Virus record (IMG/VR): IMGVR_UViG_3300030109_003574
Span: 5,382 to 55,715 of that record
DNA length: 50,334 nt
Source of the DNA: a virus
Reading direction: 5' to 3' (one strand)
The notes beneath the pieces are model-generated. The model ran no database searches and had not been told where the DNA came from. It saw nothing but the letters and a program-made list of their open reading frames with translations. The first letter of the stretch is position 1. Each line of letters opens with the position of its first letter. The position numbers and the translations under genes are program-made. Shown piece by piece: positions 15,762 to 26,196 of the stretch.

Positions 15762-15920
15762 ATGACATCAAAAGGATTAGGCGACTCTATAGAAAAATTT
15801 ACAAAAGCAACTGGAATGCATAGTTTGATAAAAAACACCGCAAAAGCACTTGGTAAAAAAGATTGTGGATGTGGTAAAAGAAAACAAAAACTAAACAAAC
15901 TATTTCCTTATAAAAAATAA
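15762..15920 (+). CDS. 52-residue basic protein with DCGCGKR motif
   Basis: A short gene of 52 codons that starts with TSKGLGDSIEKFTKATG, continues with a Lys-rich helix, and has a DCGCGKR motif (residues 34-40) before a KLNKLFPYKK tail. The pattern SKGLGD-IEKFTKATG ... DCGCxxRxxKLNKLFPY recurs in marine phage structural modules as far as I recall, always short and uncharacterised. The C-x-C could bind metal or form a disulfide. ATG follows an A/T leader, and the next gene starts eight bases after the stop. Probably a small virion or assembly protein. Confidence 0.7.
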   Translation: MTSKGLGDSIEKFTKATGMHSLIKNTAKALGKKDCGCGKRKQKLNKLFPYKK

Positions 15921-15928
15921 AAAATATT

Positions 15929-16669
15929 ATGGCAATAAGTATAGATGATGTTTATCAAAAAGTTTTAGCTATAGCTAATAAAGAACAAAGAGGTTATATA
16001 ACTCCACAAGAGTTTAACTTATTTGCCGATCATGCACAAAAAGAAATATTTGAACAATATTTTTATGATCTAAACCAATTTAACAGAATACCTGGAAACT
16101 CTATGGGTCATTCTGATATGAAAGATATAATAGAAAGCAAAATAAGTGCTTTTGAAGTATGGACAAATACTCCAAACACTATTGTTTTAAACAATGATGG
16201 CGATATAAATTTAGGACAATTTCCTTTATATAGAGTATTAGAAGTTATGGTTGACTATAAGAACAACGAGGGTTATAAAGTTGTTGAAGAAGTTACAGCT
16301 AAAGAATATAGAAAATACACTAATAGTCCATTAGCCAAAGAAAGTGTTAAAAGACCAGTTTACATACATGATGCGTCTGGTTTTGATAGAATAAAAATAA
16401 TTCCAGCACCAACAGATATAAACGATGCTGTTAAAATAAGTTATATAAAAAAACCATCACAACCTAAGTGGGGATATATAGTATCTCAAAATAGTAATAC
16501 AGCGCTTTGGTTTCCTGGCGATTCAACAGATTTTGAACTACATCCTTCTGAAGAAGCTGAATTAGTTTATAAAATATTAAAATTAGCTGGAGTATCAATG
16601 ATAAGAGAAGATATAATGAGAGCTGGCCAAGGTATGGAGTCAGTACAAATTCAACAAGAAAAACAATAA
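15929..16669 (+). CDS. Neck/connector protein (tail ring or adaptor)
   Basis: A 246-residue protein of the type found right after the capsid genes in podovirus-like marine and crAss-like genomes. It opens with helices (SIDDVYQKVLAIANKEQRGYITPQEFNLFADHAQKEIFEQYF), then a beta region with VKRPVYIHDASGFDRIKIIPAP, KISYIKKP and a helical end (EEAELVYKILKLAGVSM). The alternation of helix bundle and small beta domain is like the gp4/adaptor ring that joins portal to tail. No enzyme motif. Adjacent gene follows after four bases. Confidence 0.7.
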   Translation: MAISIDDVYQKVLAIANKEQRGYITPQEFNLFADHAQKEIFEQYFYDLNQFNRIPGNSMGHSDMKDIIESKISAFEVWTNTPNTIVLNNDGDINLGQFPLYRVLEVMVDYKNNEGYKVVEEVTAKEYRKYTNSPLAKESVKRPVYIHDASGFDRIKIIPAPTDINDAVKISYIKKPSQPKWGYIVSQNSNTALWFPGDSTDFELHPSEEAELVYKILKLAGVSMIREDIMRAGQGMESVQIQQEKQ

Positions 16670-16673
16670 ATAA

Positions 16674-18197
16674 ATGGGATTATTAGATAATACTACTCAG
16701 CAGTCATACTATCAAGGTAATAACCACGGTAGTTATCAATTTACATCACTAGATGATGTTATAACTCAGTTTCAAATTGCTTATGTTGGAGAAAGCAAAT
16801 TAATATCTAAAATAAAAAGAGCCGATATATCGTTTTTTGCTCAAAGAGCTTTACAAGAATTGTCATTTGATACATTTAAATCTTGTAAGTCTCAAGAAAT
16901 ATTATTGCCACCTAGCTTGCAAATGGTATTGCCTCATGATTACATTAACTATACAAAAATAAGCTGGACAGATAATTCTGGTATTAAACATCCTATATAT
17001 CCTACTAGCAAAACATCAAATCCTTTTAAAATACGTCAAAAAGAAGATAATTCTTATGACTTTATAATACCTTCTACAAATTTAGTTAACAATGGTGATT
17101 TTTCAAGTAGTATACCTAATCCAAGTGCTGTAGGTGAAGACTGGTTCAAAAACGGTCCTTATACAGGTAGTGCAACTGGAGTAACATCTACAGACAAAGT
17201 TCATGTTGTTAATGAACAACTAGTTTTTGAACACGGTGCAACCGCTCCTGATTTTAATACCCCTGCAGGCGCAACTAGTAGGGCTTATGCTTGTTGGCAA
17301 AAATTAAACGTAACTGATATAGACACTATAGATTTATCAGCTGTTGGTAAATCTGCAGCGTCAGCAACAGGAAAAGGCGTAGGAACTATAAGAGTAGGTA
17401 TTAGCAGTTTAACATATCCAAATTTTGACCCAAACAAAAGTAACCCTAATTTTCCTACAGCTCAAAACCCTTCTCTTAATAATACAGACGAAGTATTTGA
17501 TTTATATACTATTAATGGCACAAGGGCTTTATTAACTTTTAACGATGGTTTAGCCACAGCCTCAACACTTTCTTTAAGCAACATTGATGTTAGTAATGAA
17601 ACAGAAGTTTATGTTTTAGTAACTAGTTTTGTTGAAAGCTTTACTGATACATCTCTTAGTAATAGTCAAAACATAGTAGATGACGTAAGCGTTGTTTGTG
17701 ATGCTATTTCATCTACTTTAGTTGAAGGTGGAGAATCTACAACGTGGAGCAACTACAAATCTAACAAACCTTCAGAAAACAATACAACAGATTATAGAGA
17801 TTATCAAAACGATGTTTATTGGCCAAATTTTGGTGAAAGATATGGTTTAGATCCTCAACACTCTCAGGTTAATGGTTCTTTTTATATAGACTGCAATAGA
17901 GGTAAAATACATTTTAGCTCTAATTTAAGTGGAAAAACAATAGTATTAGATTACATAAGCGATAGTCTTGGTACAGATAAAGAAATGCAAGTTCATAAGC
18001 TAGCTGAAGAAGCTATGTATAAGTGTATAGCATACGCAATATTATCTACGCGTTCTAACACGCCAGAATATATTGTGCAAAGATTTAAAAAAGAAAAGTT
18101 TGCTGAAACTAGAAAAGCAAAACTAAGACTATCAAACATTAAATTAGAAGAAATAACTCAAATTTTAAGAGGTAAATCAAAACAAATAAAACACTAG
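16674..18197 (+). CDS. Tail ring/tubular protein with inserted beta domain
   Basis: A 507-residue protein whose outer parts match the tail-tubular/ring family: IAYVGESKLISKIKRADISFFAQRALQELSFDTFKS (about 35-70), LPPSLQMVLPHDYINYTKISW and, at the end, KLAEEAMYKCIAYAILSTR...RFKKEKFAETRKAKLRLSNI. Between about residues 138 and 345 lies an insertion that begins NLVNNGDFSSS, a pattern seen at the start of carbohydrate-binding jelly-roll modules, and continues with beta-rich Ser/Thr/Asn sequence. The insertion may project from the ring and bind glycans, which is inference. It is followed after three bases by the giant tail protein. Confidence 0.68.
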   Translation: MGLLDNTTQQSYYQGNNHGSYQFTSLDDVITQFQIAYVGESKLISKIKRADISFFAQRALQELSFDTFKSCKSQEILLPPSLQMVLPHDYINYTKISWTDNSGIKHPIYPTSKTSNPFKIRQKEDNSYDFIIPSTNLVNNGDFSSSIPNPSAVGEDWFKNGPYTGSATGVTSTDKVHVVNEQLVFEHGATAPDFNTPAGATSRAYACWQKLNVTDIDTIDLSAVGKSAASATGKGVGTIRVGISSLTYPNFDPNKSNPNFPTAQNPSLNNTDEVFDLYTINGTRALLTFNDGLATASTLSLSNIDVSNETEVYVLVTSFVESFTDTSLSNSQNIVDDVSVVCDAISSTLVEGGESTTWSNYKSNKPSENNTTDYRDYQNDVYWPNFGERYGLDPQHSQVNGSFYIDCNRGKIHFSSNLSGKTIVLDYISDSLGTDKEMQVHKLAEEAMYKCIAYAILSTRSNTPEYIVQRFKKEKFAETRKAKLRLSNIKLEEITQILRGKSKQIKH

Positions 18198-18200
18198 TAT

Positions 18201-21200
18201 ATGCCAGAAATAAAGCATAATTTTACCGGTGGTAAAATGAACAAAGATCTTGATGAAAGACTTGTTCCAAACGGAGAGTATAGACATGCTGAAAACGTAC
18301 AAGTGTCAACTTCAGATGATTCAGACGTTGGTACAGTACAGAATATTTTTAGCAACCGTAAAATAAGTGGTTATTTTCAAGATCAATTTTTAGGTAATGA
18401 TAAATCTTGCGTGGGTAGTATTGCTGACGAAAAAAACAATGCTGTTTATTGGTTTTTAACTGCTGGTGATGTAGCAGACATATCAAATGCTGTAATGAAT
18501 TATGATTTTACTTCAGGCAGTAGTTCTAATAATATGCCATATTTTGATATGTTAACTGAAGGTTCTTCTATAATGGAATATAAATCAGATAGCTCTCCAC
18601 AGGTGAGACCTGTTGTAGTAGAAGCTTCAAAAGTTATATTGCCTTTGCAAAATTATTTTCAACTATCTGTTGTGACCCAGCAGGGGATAGCATTAACAAC
18701 TTATCCAATATTTTTTGCTGGACAACAAGATTCTGTATTAGCAGGTATGAACTTAACAACAGTATATGTTTTACAAAATACTTGGTCTTCAGGAACAGTA
18801 CCTGTTGTAACAAATACTCTTGATTTTTCTTCTGGTTTTAATTATACGCCACTAGTAGGTGTTTCTCCTCCTGGTGGTCTTTTTAGTCCAAACCCACCTT
18901 ATGTTGTTGGTAATATTCAAAACGGAATTCAATTAAGTAATATGCCTGATACTTTATTAGCAGAAATTACTGCTGGCTCAATTTTAGCTTTTGAATTTTC
19001 ATTTAGTATTGACGCATATAAACTTCCTTTAAATTTTCAATCAAACAATATTATAACTGGAATAAACATTATTGACGATATGTTATTCTGGACTGATAAT
19101 TATAATGAACCTAAAAAAATAAATATAACTAGATGTAAACAAGGAACACCTTCTATAGGTAGCTCTTTTTACGGTTTTACTAGGCTAATAAATGAAAGAA
19201 CTAATATTACTGTTAATGATAATATACCATTAGAAGAAAAACACGTTACAGTTATTAGAAAACCACCTAGCAAAGCGCCAGTTTTAAATTTAAAAACAGG
19301 TAGAGATTACAGTGGCGTAAACAATCCTTTACCACAAGTGTATACAGGTGTAGTAACAGTAGGTTTAGACGCTTCTCCAAACCCTAATAATAATGACGAT
19401 ATACTTGACACTAGTAGTAGTTTCAATACTGATCCTTATGATTTTTCAGGTGTAAATATAGGCGATACTGTAGAACTAAGAATACAAGAAGACGTATATG
19501 GTAATGATTTAACAACTGGTGGTTTTGAACTTATTGAGTGGGCTGTTGGTAAAAAAGTTGTTTTAAAAGAGTATGAGGAGCTTTCAAGTACAACACCAGA
19601 GCCACCACCAATACCTATAACTGATTATAGAATTAAAGGTGAGATAATAGGTGCGCCAACTGGATTTACAGCTTCTGCTGGTAACCCAATAATTGTTGAA
19701 ATAGAAATAACAAACATAGACGGATTTCCGCCTGGTGCTGATCCTAATTTAGGATATAGAAAATATGCTATTGACTTATTTGATACATACGAAAAATTAT
19801 TTGAGTTTAAGTTTCCTAGGTTTGCTACTAGATATAAATATAGTGACGGAGAGTACTCTACTTATTCACCTTTTACGCAAGTAGCTTTTTTACCTGGTAC
19901 TTTTGATTATCATCCTAAAAAAGGTTATAATTTAGGTATGACAAATAGAATAACTCAAATTGACGTAGTTAATTTTAGATTAAATGATACTCCTTTAGAT
20001 GTTGTTGAAATAGACATATTATATAAAGAAGATGGCTCACCAAATGTATATGTTGTAGATACAATACAAAAAGACTCTGTTGATGATTACTGGGATGCAG
20101 ATTTATATACTATAACACACGAAACTATAAAAGCTACAATTCCATCAAATCAACTTTTAAGATCTTGGGATAACGTACCTAAAACAGCTTTAGCACAAGA
20201 AATTACCGGTAATAGAATTGTTTATGGTAATTACACACAAGGGTGGGATGTTTTTGATTTAGCTGGTAATCCTTATTCACCAAGTTTTAAGTGGCAAATA
20301 CTTGATAGTAGTTCTTTTTTAAGCTGGGACAACTATCAGACAGATGCTATAAAATCTATAAAGTCTTTAAGAGAATATCAGCTTGGTGTTGTTTTTATAG
20401 ATGAATATGGTAGAGAAACTCCTGTTATATCAAATCCTTCTGGAACTTTTGAAGTTGATTATTCAAGGGCTGCCGAAAACAATAGGTTAAGAGTAGGTTT
20501 TCAATCTGATCCACCTAGAAATCAAAAATATTATAAATTTTATATAAAACAAACTTCCGGAGAGTATTATAATTTAGCAATGGACCGTTGGTATGATGCT
20601 GAAGATGGTAACATTTGGTTGTCATTTCCTTCTTCTGATAGAAATAAAATTGATATAGATACTTTTTTAGTTTTAAAGAAAGCTGCTGAAACTAACGATC
20701 CCGTAGCTACTAAGTCAAGGTATAAAGTTTTAGCAATAGAAGATAATGCTCCTGATTTTGTAAGAACAAAAGTAACAAAATTAGTTAAAGCAAAACACAC
20801 AAACACCGCAAACTCTGTATTTTTACCAAACACTACTAATAATGCACCCGTTTCAGGTACAGATACTTTTGAAATGAATTATAATTTTTTTGGTAATTCT
20901 TCTGGCAGTAGATTACATGAGATAGATGATGGTGAGTTGTACTTTTCTTTGTCGTTACAAGGTTCTACTGTTGAAAGTAATAGATATAGAATAGCATCTA
21001 TAACTACTAATGCGTTTGATGGGTCAAGTGTTACTGATCCTAAATATTTTATTAAAACAGATAAGTTTTTAGAAGACGACGTAAATTTTGCAACAGATGA
21101 TCCTTCTGGTGCTTTTTCAACCGAAATACAAGACAATGTTAATATAAATATTTTTAAATATAAAGTTGAAAATTTACCTATATTTGATGGTAAGTTTTTT

Positions 21201-24200
21201 GTTAAAATATATATTGACGATACATTTAAAAATTACATATCACAAAGTACTACGCAAAGCGAAGAGTGGAGAAGAGTAGCTTCTAAGACTATATACTCTA
21301 TGAGATCTAACCACGACCAAACACACGGACCAAAACCAACAGGTCACGGTGAAGAGCCGGTTAGTGGTGCTAAATCTGCTTATAGTACAGCTTTTGGTAG
21401 ATTTGCTTGTTATTTTAGAAGATATGATTATGGTAATAAAGAAATGCCTACTATAGCTCCATCCGGAACTTTAAACTTAAGTACTTCTAAATACAGGTTT
21501 AACTCTCCTGGAAATAACAACACAAACTTTACCGCTAATAATCCAGCGCCTTGGTATTCAGAGTGGTATGAGTATACTGGTTGGGGAAACAGTATAGGTG
21601 GTACAAATGTTTATTATGATACTTATGATGATGCTAGTGCTTTAGATTATTTTCAAAGTAACAAACAAGCAGATCAGTTTGCCAAAAAAGATGAAGTTTG
21701 GTTTTTAGATATGTACAGACATGTAGATAAAGTAACAAACACAGCAAACTCAATAATATGGAATAATTATCCATCTTCTAATGCAAATCCATTTACAAGT
21801 GTTGGTAGCACAATGTCTGGTGGTAATACAGTACCGCCTCCTGTAGATGGAGGAGCTGCTAGTGGTGGTAATACTACTTGGCATCATTTTAGATTAACAT
21901 TAGGTCCTATATTAAATAAAGTTATTAAAAATAACGACGCTTGGGCCGCATCAGCACTTGACCAAAGTAATGATGAAGGTATATTAAACGCAACATTAGA
22001 TCCAGTTAATGGTTTAGTAAGTTCTAATTTTTTTGCTATTGGTACGGGTAACGTAAATTATCAAGATCCATCAACAACTAATTTTACAGATAGACTTAAC
22101 CCTGGTAATACTTGGAGATGGGCTGAAGATCCAAAGAAAACTCAATACAACCTTAACCAACAAGTTAATGAGTCAAACTTAATAAGATATAGATCTGACG
22201 GTGGTACTTCTGGTGCTGGAAATATATTAAGAAATGATAAAATATCTGATGAAAGATTTGGTGCTACGCAGCTTTCTGTTAACTTTAATAAACGATGGGC
22301 CTGGGTACAAGAGCATGACAACGTTTCTTCTAATGGATTAGATTGGATACCTGTTGATAGTGGTAATCAATCGGGCATAGGACCTATAACTGGTAACGGT
22401 ATAAAAACAATTTTAAGAACAGCTATTCCATCTAACTCAGAACACCCGTATGGAAACCACGATGAAATAGGAGAAGACAACGGAGATGTTACAACCACAG
22501 GAACTTGTACTGGTATAGATGAACATTATATTGTTGTTACTAATGATTCTTTTGAAACCGCAACAGATCAAAACGGTAATCCATGTAGAGTTATACCTGG
22601 TTTTATAATTACTAACTTTACAAACGCTAGTGGTGCTACAACTTCATTACTGGCTAATTCAACAACAGATCCTTTTTTAGTTGTTAGAGATGTTAGTGAT
22701 CCTTTTGTTTATAATTCTGTTTTTTGTAGAAGAATATATTTAACAGGTTATGTTGAAGCTTTAGATATTGCACACACTATAACTATTGATCCAGACACTG
22801 ATGTTACTTTTAAACAGGCAACTATGAATGGTTATAGTCCAAATTCTGCCGCAAGAATTAGTTTGCAAAAAAGCACAACTGGTTTAGGTGCTTTTACAAA
22901 TACTACTTTATCGGGAGTTTCGCTTGCTAACGTTGCGGCAGCAACAACAAATTTATTGTATGCGGTTGGATATACTATGGAATTTATACAGCCTTCTTAT
23001 GACAACGAAGTTTTACCTGAAAATCCAGCCATATGGGAAACGGAGCCAAAAGACACTCCAGAACTAGATGTTTATTATGAAGCAAGTGATTTAATACCTA
23101 TTGAGCTAACTGAAGATACAGATTCTGGGTTTTTACCATTAACAGACGAAACTACAGGTTCTTCTAGTTTAAACATAGGTACTTTTTTAAACTGTACAAT
23201 ACAAGCTGGCCCAAGTATAACTGGCTTTACAATACCTTCAAACACAGAAGTAATAGATGTTCAAGAAAATGTTTTAATACTATCTCAAACACCTATAGGT
23301 GTTGGTGGTAATGCAATAGCAATTGGTAGTTCTGATTATGTACATATAAAAAAGCCAGATGGTAGTATTTTTTCAACTCGTGTTGAATCTATAAGTAACA
23401 ACGAGTTAACTATAGACGCGTTTACTTGGCAGCATTATCATACTTTGAACTGGCACAATTGTTATTCTTTTGGTAACGGTGTTGAATCTGACAGAATTAG
23501 AGATAATTTTAATTTACCTTTTATATCTAACGGTGTAAGAGCATCTTCTACTTTAGATGAAAAAATAGAAAAAGAAAATAGAAGATATGGGTTAATATTT
23601 TCTGGCATATATAACGATGTTACTTCTTTAAATGAGTTAAATCAATTTATATCTGCTGAAAAAATAACAAAAGAAATAAATCCAATATACGGTAGTATTC
23701 AAAAGCTACACTCAAGGTCAACTGCAGATGGTGATTTAATTACTTTGTGTGAAGATAGAGTATTAAAAATACTAGCTACTAAAGACGCTATATTTAACGC
23801 AGATGGTAATCCTCAATTAACAGCTAATGTAAATGTACTTGGACAAACAATACCTTTTGTTGGCGAATACGGTATATCTCAAAATCCAGAATCATTTGCT
23901 TCTGAATCATATAGAGCTTATTTTACAGATAAACAAAGAGGCGCGGTTATGAGATTATCTAGAGATGGTTTAACTCCAATATCTGATCATGGCATGAAAG
24001 ACTGGTTTAGAGATAATTTAAAACTAGGTGAAAAACTTATTGGTAGTTATGATGATAAAAAAGATGAATACAATATAGCTATAAAAACACCTGAAGATAC
24101 TACTTTGCCAGAATATGTAGTTTCTTTTAGAGAAGATATGAGAGGTTGGGTTAGTTTTAAATCTTTTACTGAAATAGAAAGTGGAGTTAGTATGGCTAGC

Positions 24201-24614
24201 AATTATTACACTTTTAAAGATGGTAAAATATTTGAACACCATTATGAAAATAACGGGTTTAATACTTTTTATGGCAGACAACATCCTTCTAGTATACAAG
24301 TTTTGTTAAACGAAATGCCTGACACTGTAAAAAGTTTTAAAACTTTGTCTTACGAGGGCTCACAAGCTAAAATAACTCAAGACTTAGATGATAATCAATA
24401 TTTTAATCTACAAGCAGAACAAGGTTGGTTTTTACAAGATATAAATACTAACTTGCAAGTTGGTCAAAATGTAGAGTTTATAGAAAAAGAAAACAAATGG
24501 TTTAACTACATTAAAGGTGTTGAATCTGATGTTATAGAAGAAAAAGATTTTACATACCAAGGTATAGACGTAGTAAGTGTTTCTCAACTAAGAATAAATA
24601 ATAATTCAAATTAA
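18201..24614 (+). CDS. Giant tail stabilisation/muzzle-type protein
   Basis: A 2137-residue virion protein. The N-terminus KHNFTGGKMNKDLDERLVPNGEYRHAENVQ is the hallmark of the tail-stabilisation or muzzle proteins of marine podoviruses and crAss-like phages. It is beta-rich throughout, with long Ser/Asn/Thr-rich linkers, a central RLINERTNITVNDNIPLEEKHVTVIRKPP segment, and a C-terminal third containing DKQRGAVMRLSRDGLTPISDHGMKDWF (about residues 1910-1935), a pattern of tail-tip proteins that gate DNA. Family members are often half this length, so inserted domains around residues 900-1700 probably account for the excess. No signal peptide. It likely forms the tail tube end below the rings. 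Confidence 0.72.
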   Translation: MPEIKHNFTGGKMNKDLDERLVPNGEYRHAENVQVSTSDDSDVGTVQNIFSNRKISGYFQDQFLGNDKSCVGSIADEKNNAVYWFLTAGDVADISNAVMNYDFTSGSSSNNMPYFDMLTEGSSIMEYKSDSSPQVRPVVVEASKVILPLQNYFQLSVVTQQGIALTTYPIFFAGQQDSVLAGMNLTTVYVLQNTWSSGTVPVVTNTLDFSSGFNYTPLVGVSPPGGLFSPNPPYVVGNIQNGIQLSNMPDTLLAEITAGSILAFEFSFSIDAYKLPLNFQSNNIITGINIIDDMLFWTDNYNEPKKINITRCKQGTPSIGSSFYGFTRLINERTNITVNDNIPLEEKHVTVIRKPPSKAPVLNLKTGRDYSGVNNPLPQVYTGVVTVGLDASPNPNNNDDILDTSSSFNTDPYDFSGVNIGDTVELRIQEDVYGNDLTTGGFELIEWAVGKKVVLKEYEELSSTTPEPPPIPITDYRIKGEIIGAPTGFTASAGNPIIVEIEITNIDGFPPGADPNLGYRKYAIDLFDTYEKLFEFKFPRFATRYKYSDGEYSTYSPFTQVAFLPGTFDYHPKKGYNLGMTNRITQIDVVNFRLNDTPLDVVEIDILYKEDGSPNVYVVDTIQKDSVDDYWDADLYTITHETIKATIPSNQLLRSWDNVPKTALAQEITGNRIVYGNYTQGWDVFDLAGNPYSPSFKWQILDSSSFLSWDNYQTDAIKSIKSLREYQLGVVFIDEYGRETPVISNPSGTFEVDYSRAAENNRLRVGFQSDPPRNQKYYKFYIKQTSGEYYNLAMDRWYDAEDGNIWLSFPSSDRNKIDIDTFLVLKKAAETNDPVATKSRYKVLAIEDNAPDFVRTKVTKLVKAKHTNTANSVFLPNTTNNAPVSGTDTFEMNYNFFGNSSGSRLHEIDDGELYFSLSLQGSTVESNRYRIASITTNAFDGSSVTDPKYFIKTDKFLEDDVNFATDDPSGAFSTEIQDNVNINIFKYKVENLPIFDGKFFVKIYIDDTFKNYISQSTTQSEEWRRVASKTIYSMRSNHDQTHGPKPTGHGEEPVSGAKSAYSTAFGRFACYFRRYDYGNKEMPTIAPSGTLNLSTSKYRFNSPGNNNTNFTANNPAPWYSEWYEYTGWGNSIGGTNVYYDTYDDASALDYFQSNKQADQFAKKDEVWFLDMYRHVDKVTNTANSIIWNNYPSSNANPFTSVGSTMSGGNTVPPPVDGGAASGGNTTWHHFRLTLGPILNKVIKNNDAWAASALDQSNDEGILNATLDPVNGLVSSNFFAIGTGNVNYQDPSTTNFTDRLNPGNTWRWAEDPKKTQYNLNQQVNESNLIRYRSDGGTSGAGNILRNDKISDERFGATQLSVNFNKRWAWVQEHDNVSSNGLDWIPVDSGNQSGIGPITGNGIKTILRTAIPSNSEHPYGNHDEIGEDNGDVTTTGTCTGIDEHYIVVTNDSFETATDQNGNPCRVIPGFIITNFTNASGATTSLLANSTTDPFLVVRDVSDPFVYNSVFCRRIYLTGYVEALDIAHTITIDPDTDVTFKQATMNGYSPNSAARISLQKSTTGLGAFTNTTLSGVSLANVAAATTNLLYAVGYTMEFIQPSYDNEVLPENPAIWETEPKDTPELDVYYEASDLIPIELTEDTDSGFLPLTDETTGSSSLNIGTFLNCTIQAGPSITGFTIPSNTEVIDVQENVLILSQTPIGVGGNAIAIGSSDYVHIKKPDGSIFSTRVESISNNELTIDAFTWQHYHTLNWHNCYSFGNGVESDRIRDNFNLPFISNGVRASSTLDEKIEKENRRYGLIFSGIYNDVTSLNELNQFISAEKITKEINPIYGSIQKLHSRSTADGDLITLCEDRVLKILATKDAIFNADGNPQLTANVNVLGQTIPFVGEYGISQNPESFASESYRAYFTDKQRGAVMRLSRDGLTPISDHGMKDWFRDNLKLGEKLIGSYDDKKDEYNIAIKTPEDTTLPEYVVSFREDMRGWVSFKSFTEIESGVSMASNYYTFKDGKIFEHHYENNGFNTFYGRQHPSSIQVLLNEMPDTVKSFKTLSYEGSQAKITQDLDDNQYFNLQAEQGWFLQDINTNLQVGQNVEFIEKENKWFNYIKGVESDVIEEKDFTYQGIDVVSVSQLRINNNSN

Positions 24615-24621
24615 TCATAAA

Positions 24622-26187
24622 ATGGCAAACGGATACGGAAGTTCATCAAGTTCATCAAGCGCGTCTTATTCTCCTAGAACTACAACAAATATTAGTAGAC
24701 CACCAGCGCCTCCTGGCTTTCATTACATGCCAGATGGTAGTTTAATGTCAGATGCTGAACACAAAAAACTATATGGTGAAAAAATACAAAATAGATCAAG
24801 CAGGATTATAAGAAATTTTAAAATAGATACTAACGATATTATATCAACTGGAGAACAAAGATCTTTTTTAATAGTAGGTGATAGAGATGCTGTTTTTACT
24901 TTGTTTATTTTAAACAATCACGATAAATATTATAATTTTGATACTAACACGTTTGGTACTGCTCAAAGCTCTTTAGAAGGCATTATTAGTAGTAGTGGTG
25001 TTTACTCTGGCTCTATTGAATTTCCTGCTCTTCCAGATACTAATACAGATAGTTATACTTTTCATTTAATATCTAGTATAAAAGACAACACTAAACATGC
25101 AGATTATGTAGAGGTTAGGTTTCCTGACAACACTATAGATTTTAATTCTTCTTCAGGTTCTAGCTCGGCAGTGTTGTTAAAAAAAATATATCAACACGCG
25201 GATAAAACTTTAACATTAACAGCTATATCACCAAATAATCCAACACCGTTTCAGTCTGTATCATTAACTAATCATCAAGAAACTATACAAGGGCAAAAGT
25301 CTGGTTTAAAATCATCTTTTACAATAGTTGTAACAGCTCAAGCGCTTAGAAACTTTGTTATAAAAAGAAAAATTACAGAAAATCACTTTTTAGCTTACAC
25401 AGAAAGAACTATTGGTAGTGCTGGTGTTCCTATAGACGGAGAAGACGTTAGCGCTTCAACATATTATAGATGGCCAGTAACCAATATTCTTGGTTTAAAT
25501 AAAGGTATGTTAGCTATAGGTAATAACGTTACAGCTGGATCACAAATAGGTGATTATATAGAAGCTGTAGAAGAAACTATAATTACAAAAAGTGAAGGAT
25601 TAAAAAGCGTGCTTACTAGTGAAAAATCAAAAAGAGATGTTATAACAAATTTTGTGCCCGCAATAAAAGCGACAGGCACAGCTACAGTTACTAATGGCGT
25701 TGTAGTAAGCCAAGCTGGTGAAATAGTGTTTAACAAAAAACAAGCAGATGCTTTAAAAGATGACACTATAAAAATATATGGTTATGGTGTTGACAGTATT
25801 AATAGCCTTACTGGTTATGATGTTAAGTTTAGTAATTTAAAAGTAGAATTAACAGCACCAACAGCTACGACAACAGCGGCTGTTACAAACAGCACTAGCA
25901 TACCTATTTCAGAAAGAGCAGGAATAAGAGATCTTGTAAGCACTGTTACTGGTAATGGTATCAAAAAAAGCTCTGCTTTACCTGTAGTACAAAGTGGCGC
26001 AGGAGCGGTCAATGGTGCTGGCACTATAGTTGTCGACACAGCTCAAACTCTAGACAATGGAGTAACATTAACCTTTGGACAAGCAGGTAGAGTAGCTACA
26101 ATAACAGGTGATATTGAAATATTAAAACCTGGCAATGAAGATGTTACTTTACGTGTTGATTTAGAACAAATATTAACAGCAGTATAA
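24622..26187 (+). CDS. Tail-associated structural protein with Ser-rich N-terminus
   Basis: A 521-residue protein that begins with a Gly/Ser-rich disordered tract (SSSSSSASYSPR) and then PPGFHYMPDGSLMSDAEHKKLYG, a motif seen in marine phage tail proteins of unknown role. The rest is beta-rich with Thr/Val repeats, e.g. about residues 340-430, and ends in a beta-roll-like IEILKPGNEDVTLRVDLEQIL. The opening probably docks to a partner while the beta domains form a fibre or adaptor. It lies eight bases after the giant tail gene, with which it probably assembles. Confidence 0.6.
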   Translation: MANGYGSSSSSSSASYSPRTTTNISRPPAPPGFHYMPDGSLMSDAEHKKLYGEKIQNRSSRIIRNFKIDTNDIISTGEQRSFLIVGDRDAVFTLFILNNHDKYYNFDTNTFGTAQSSLEGIISSSGVYSGSIEFPALPDTNTDSYTFHLISSIKDNTKHADYVEVRFPDNTIDFNSSSGSSSAVLLKKIYQHADKTLTLTAISPNNPTPFQSVSLTNHQETIQGQKSGLKSSFTIVVTAQALRNFVIKRKITENHFLAYTERTIGSAGVPIDGEDVSASTYYRWPVTNILGLNKGMLAIGNNVTAGSQIGDYIEAVEETIITKSEGLKSVLTSEKSKRDVITNFVPAIKATGTATVTNGVVVSQAGEIVFNKKQADALKDDTIKIYGYGVDSINSLTGYDVKFSNLKVELTAPTATTTAAVTNSTSIPISERAGIRDLVSTVTGNGIKKSSALPVVQSGAGAVNGAGTIVVDTAQTLDNGVTLTFGQAGRVATITGDIEILKPGNEDVTLRVDLEQILTAV

Positions 26188-26196
26188 AAAAAAATT

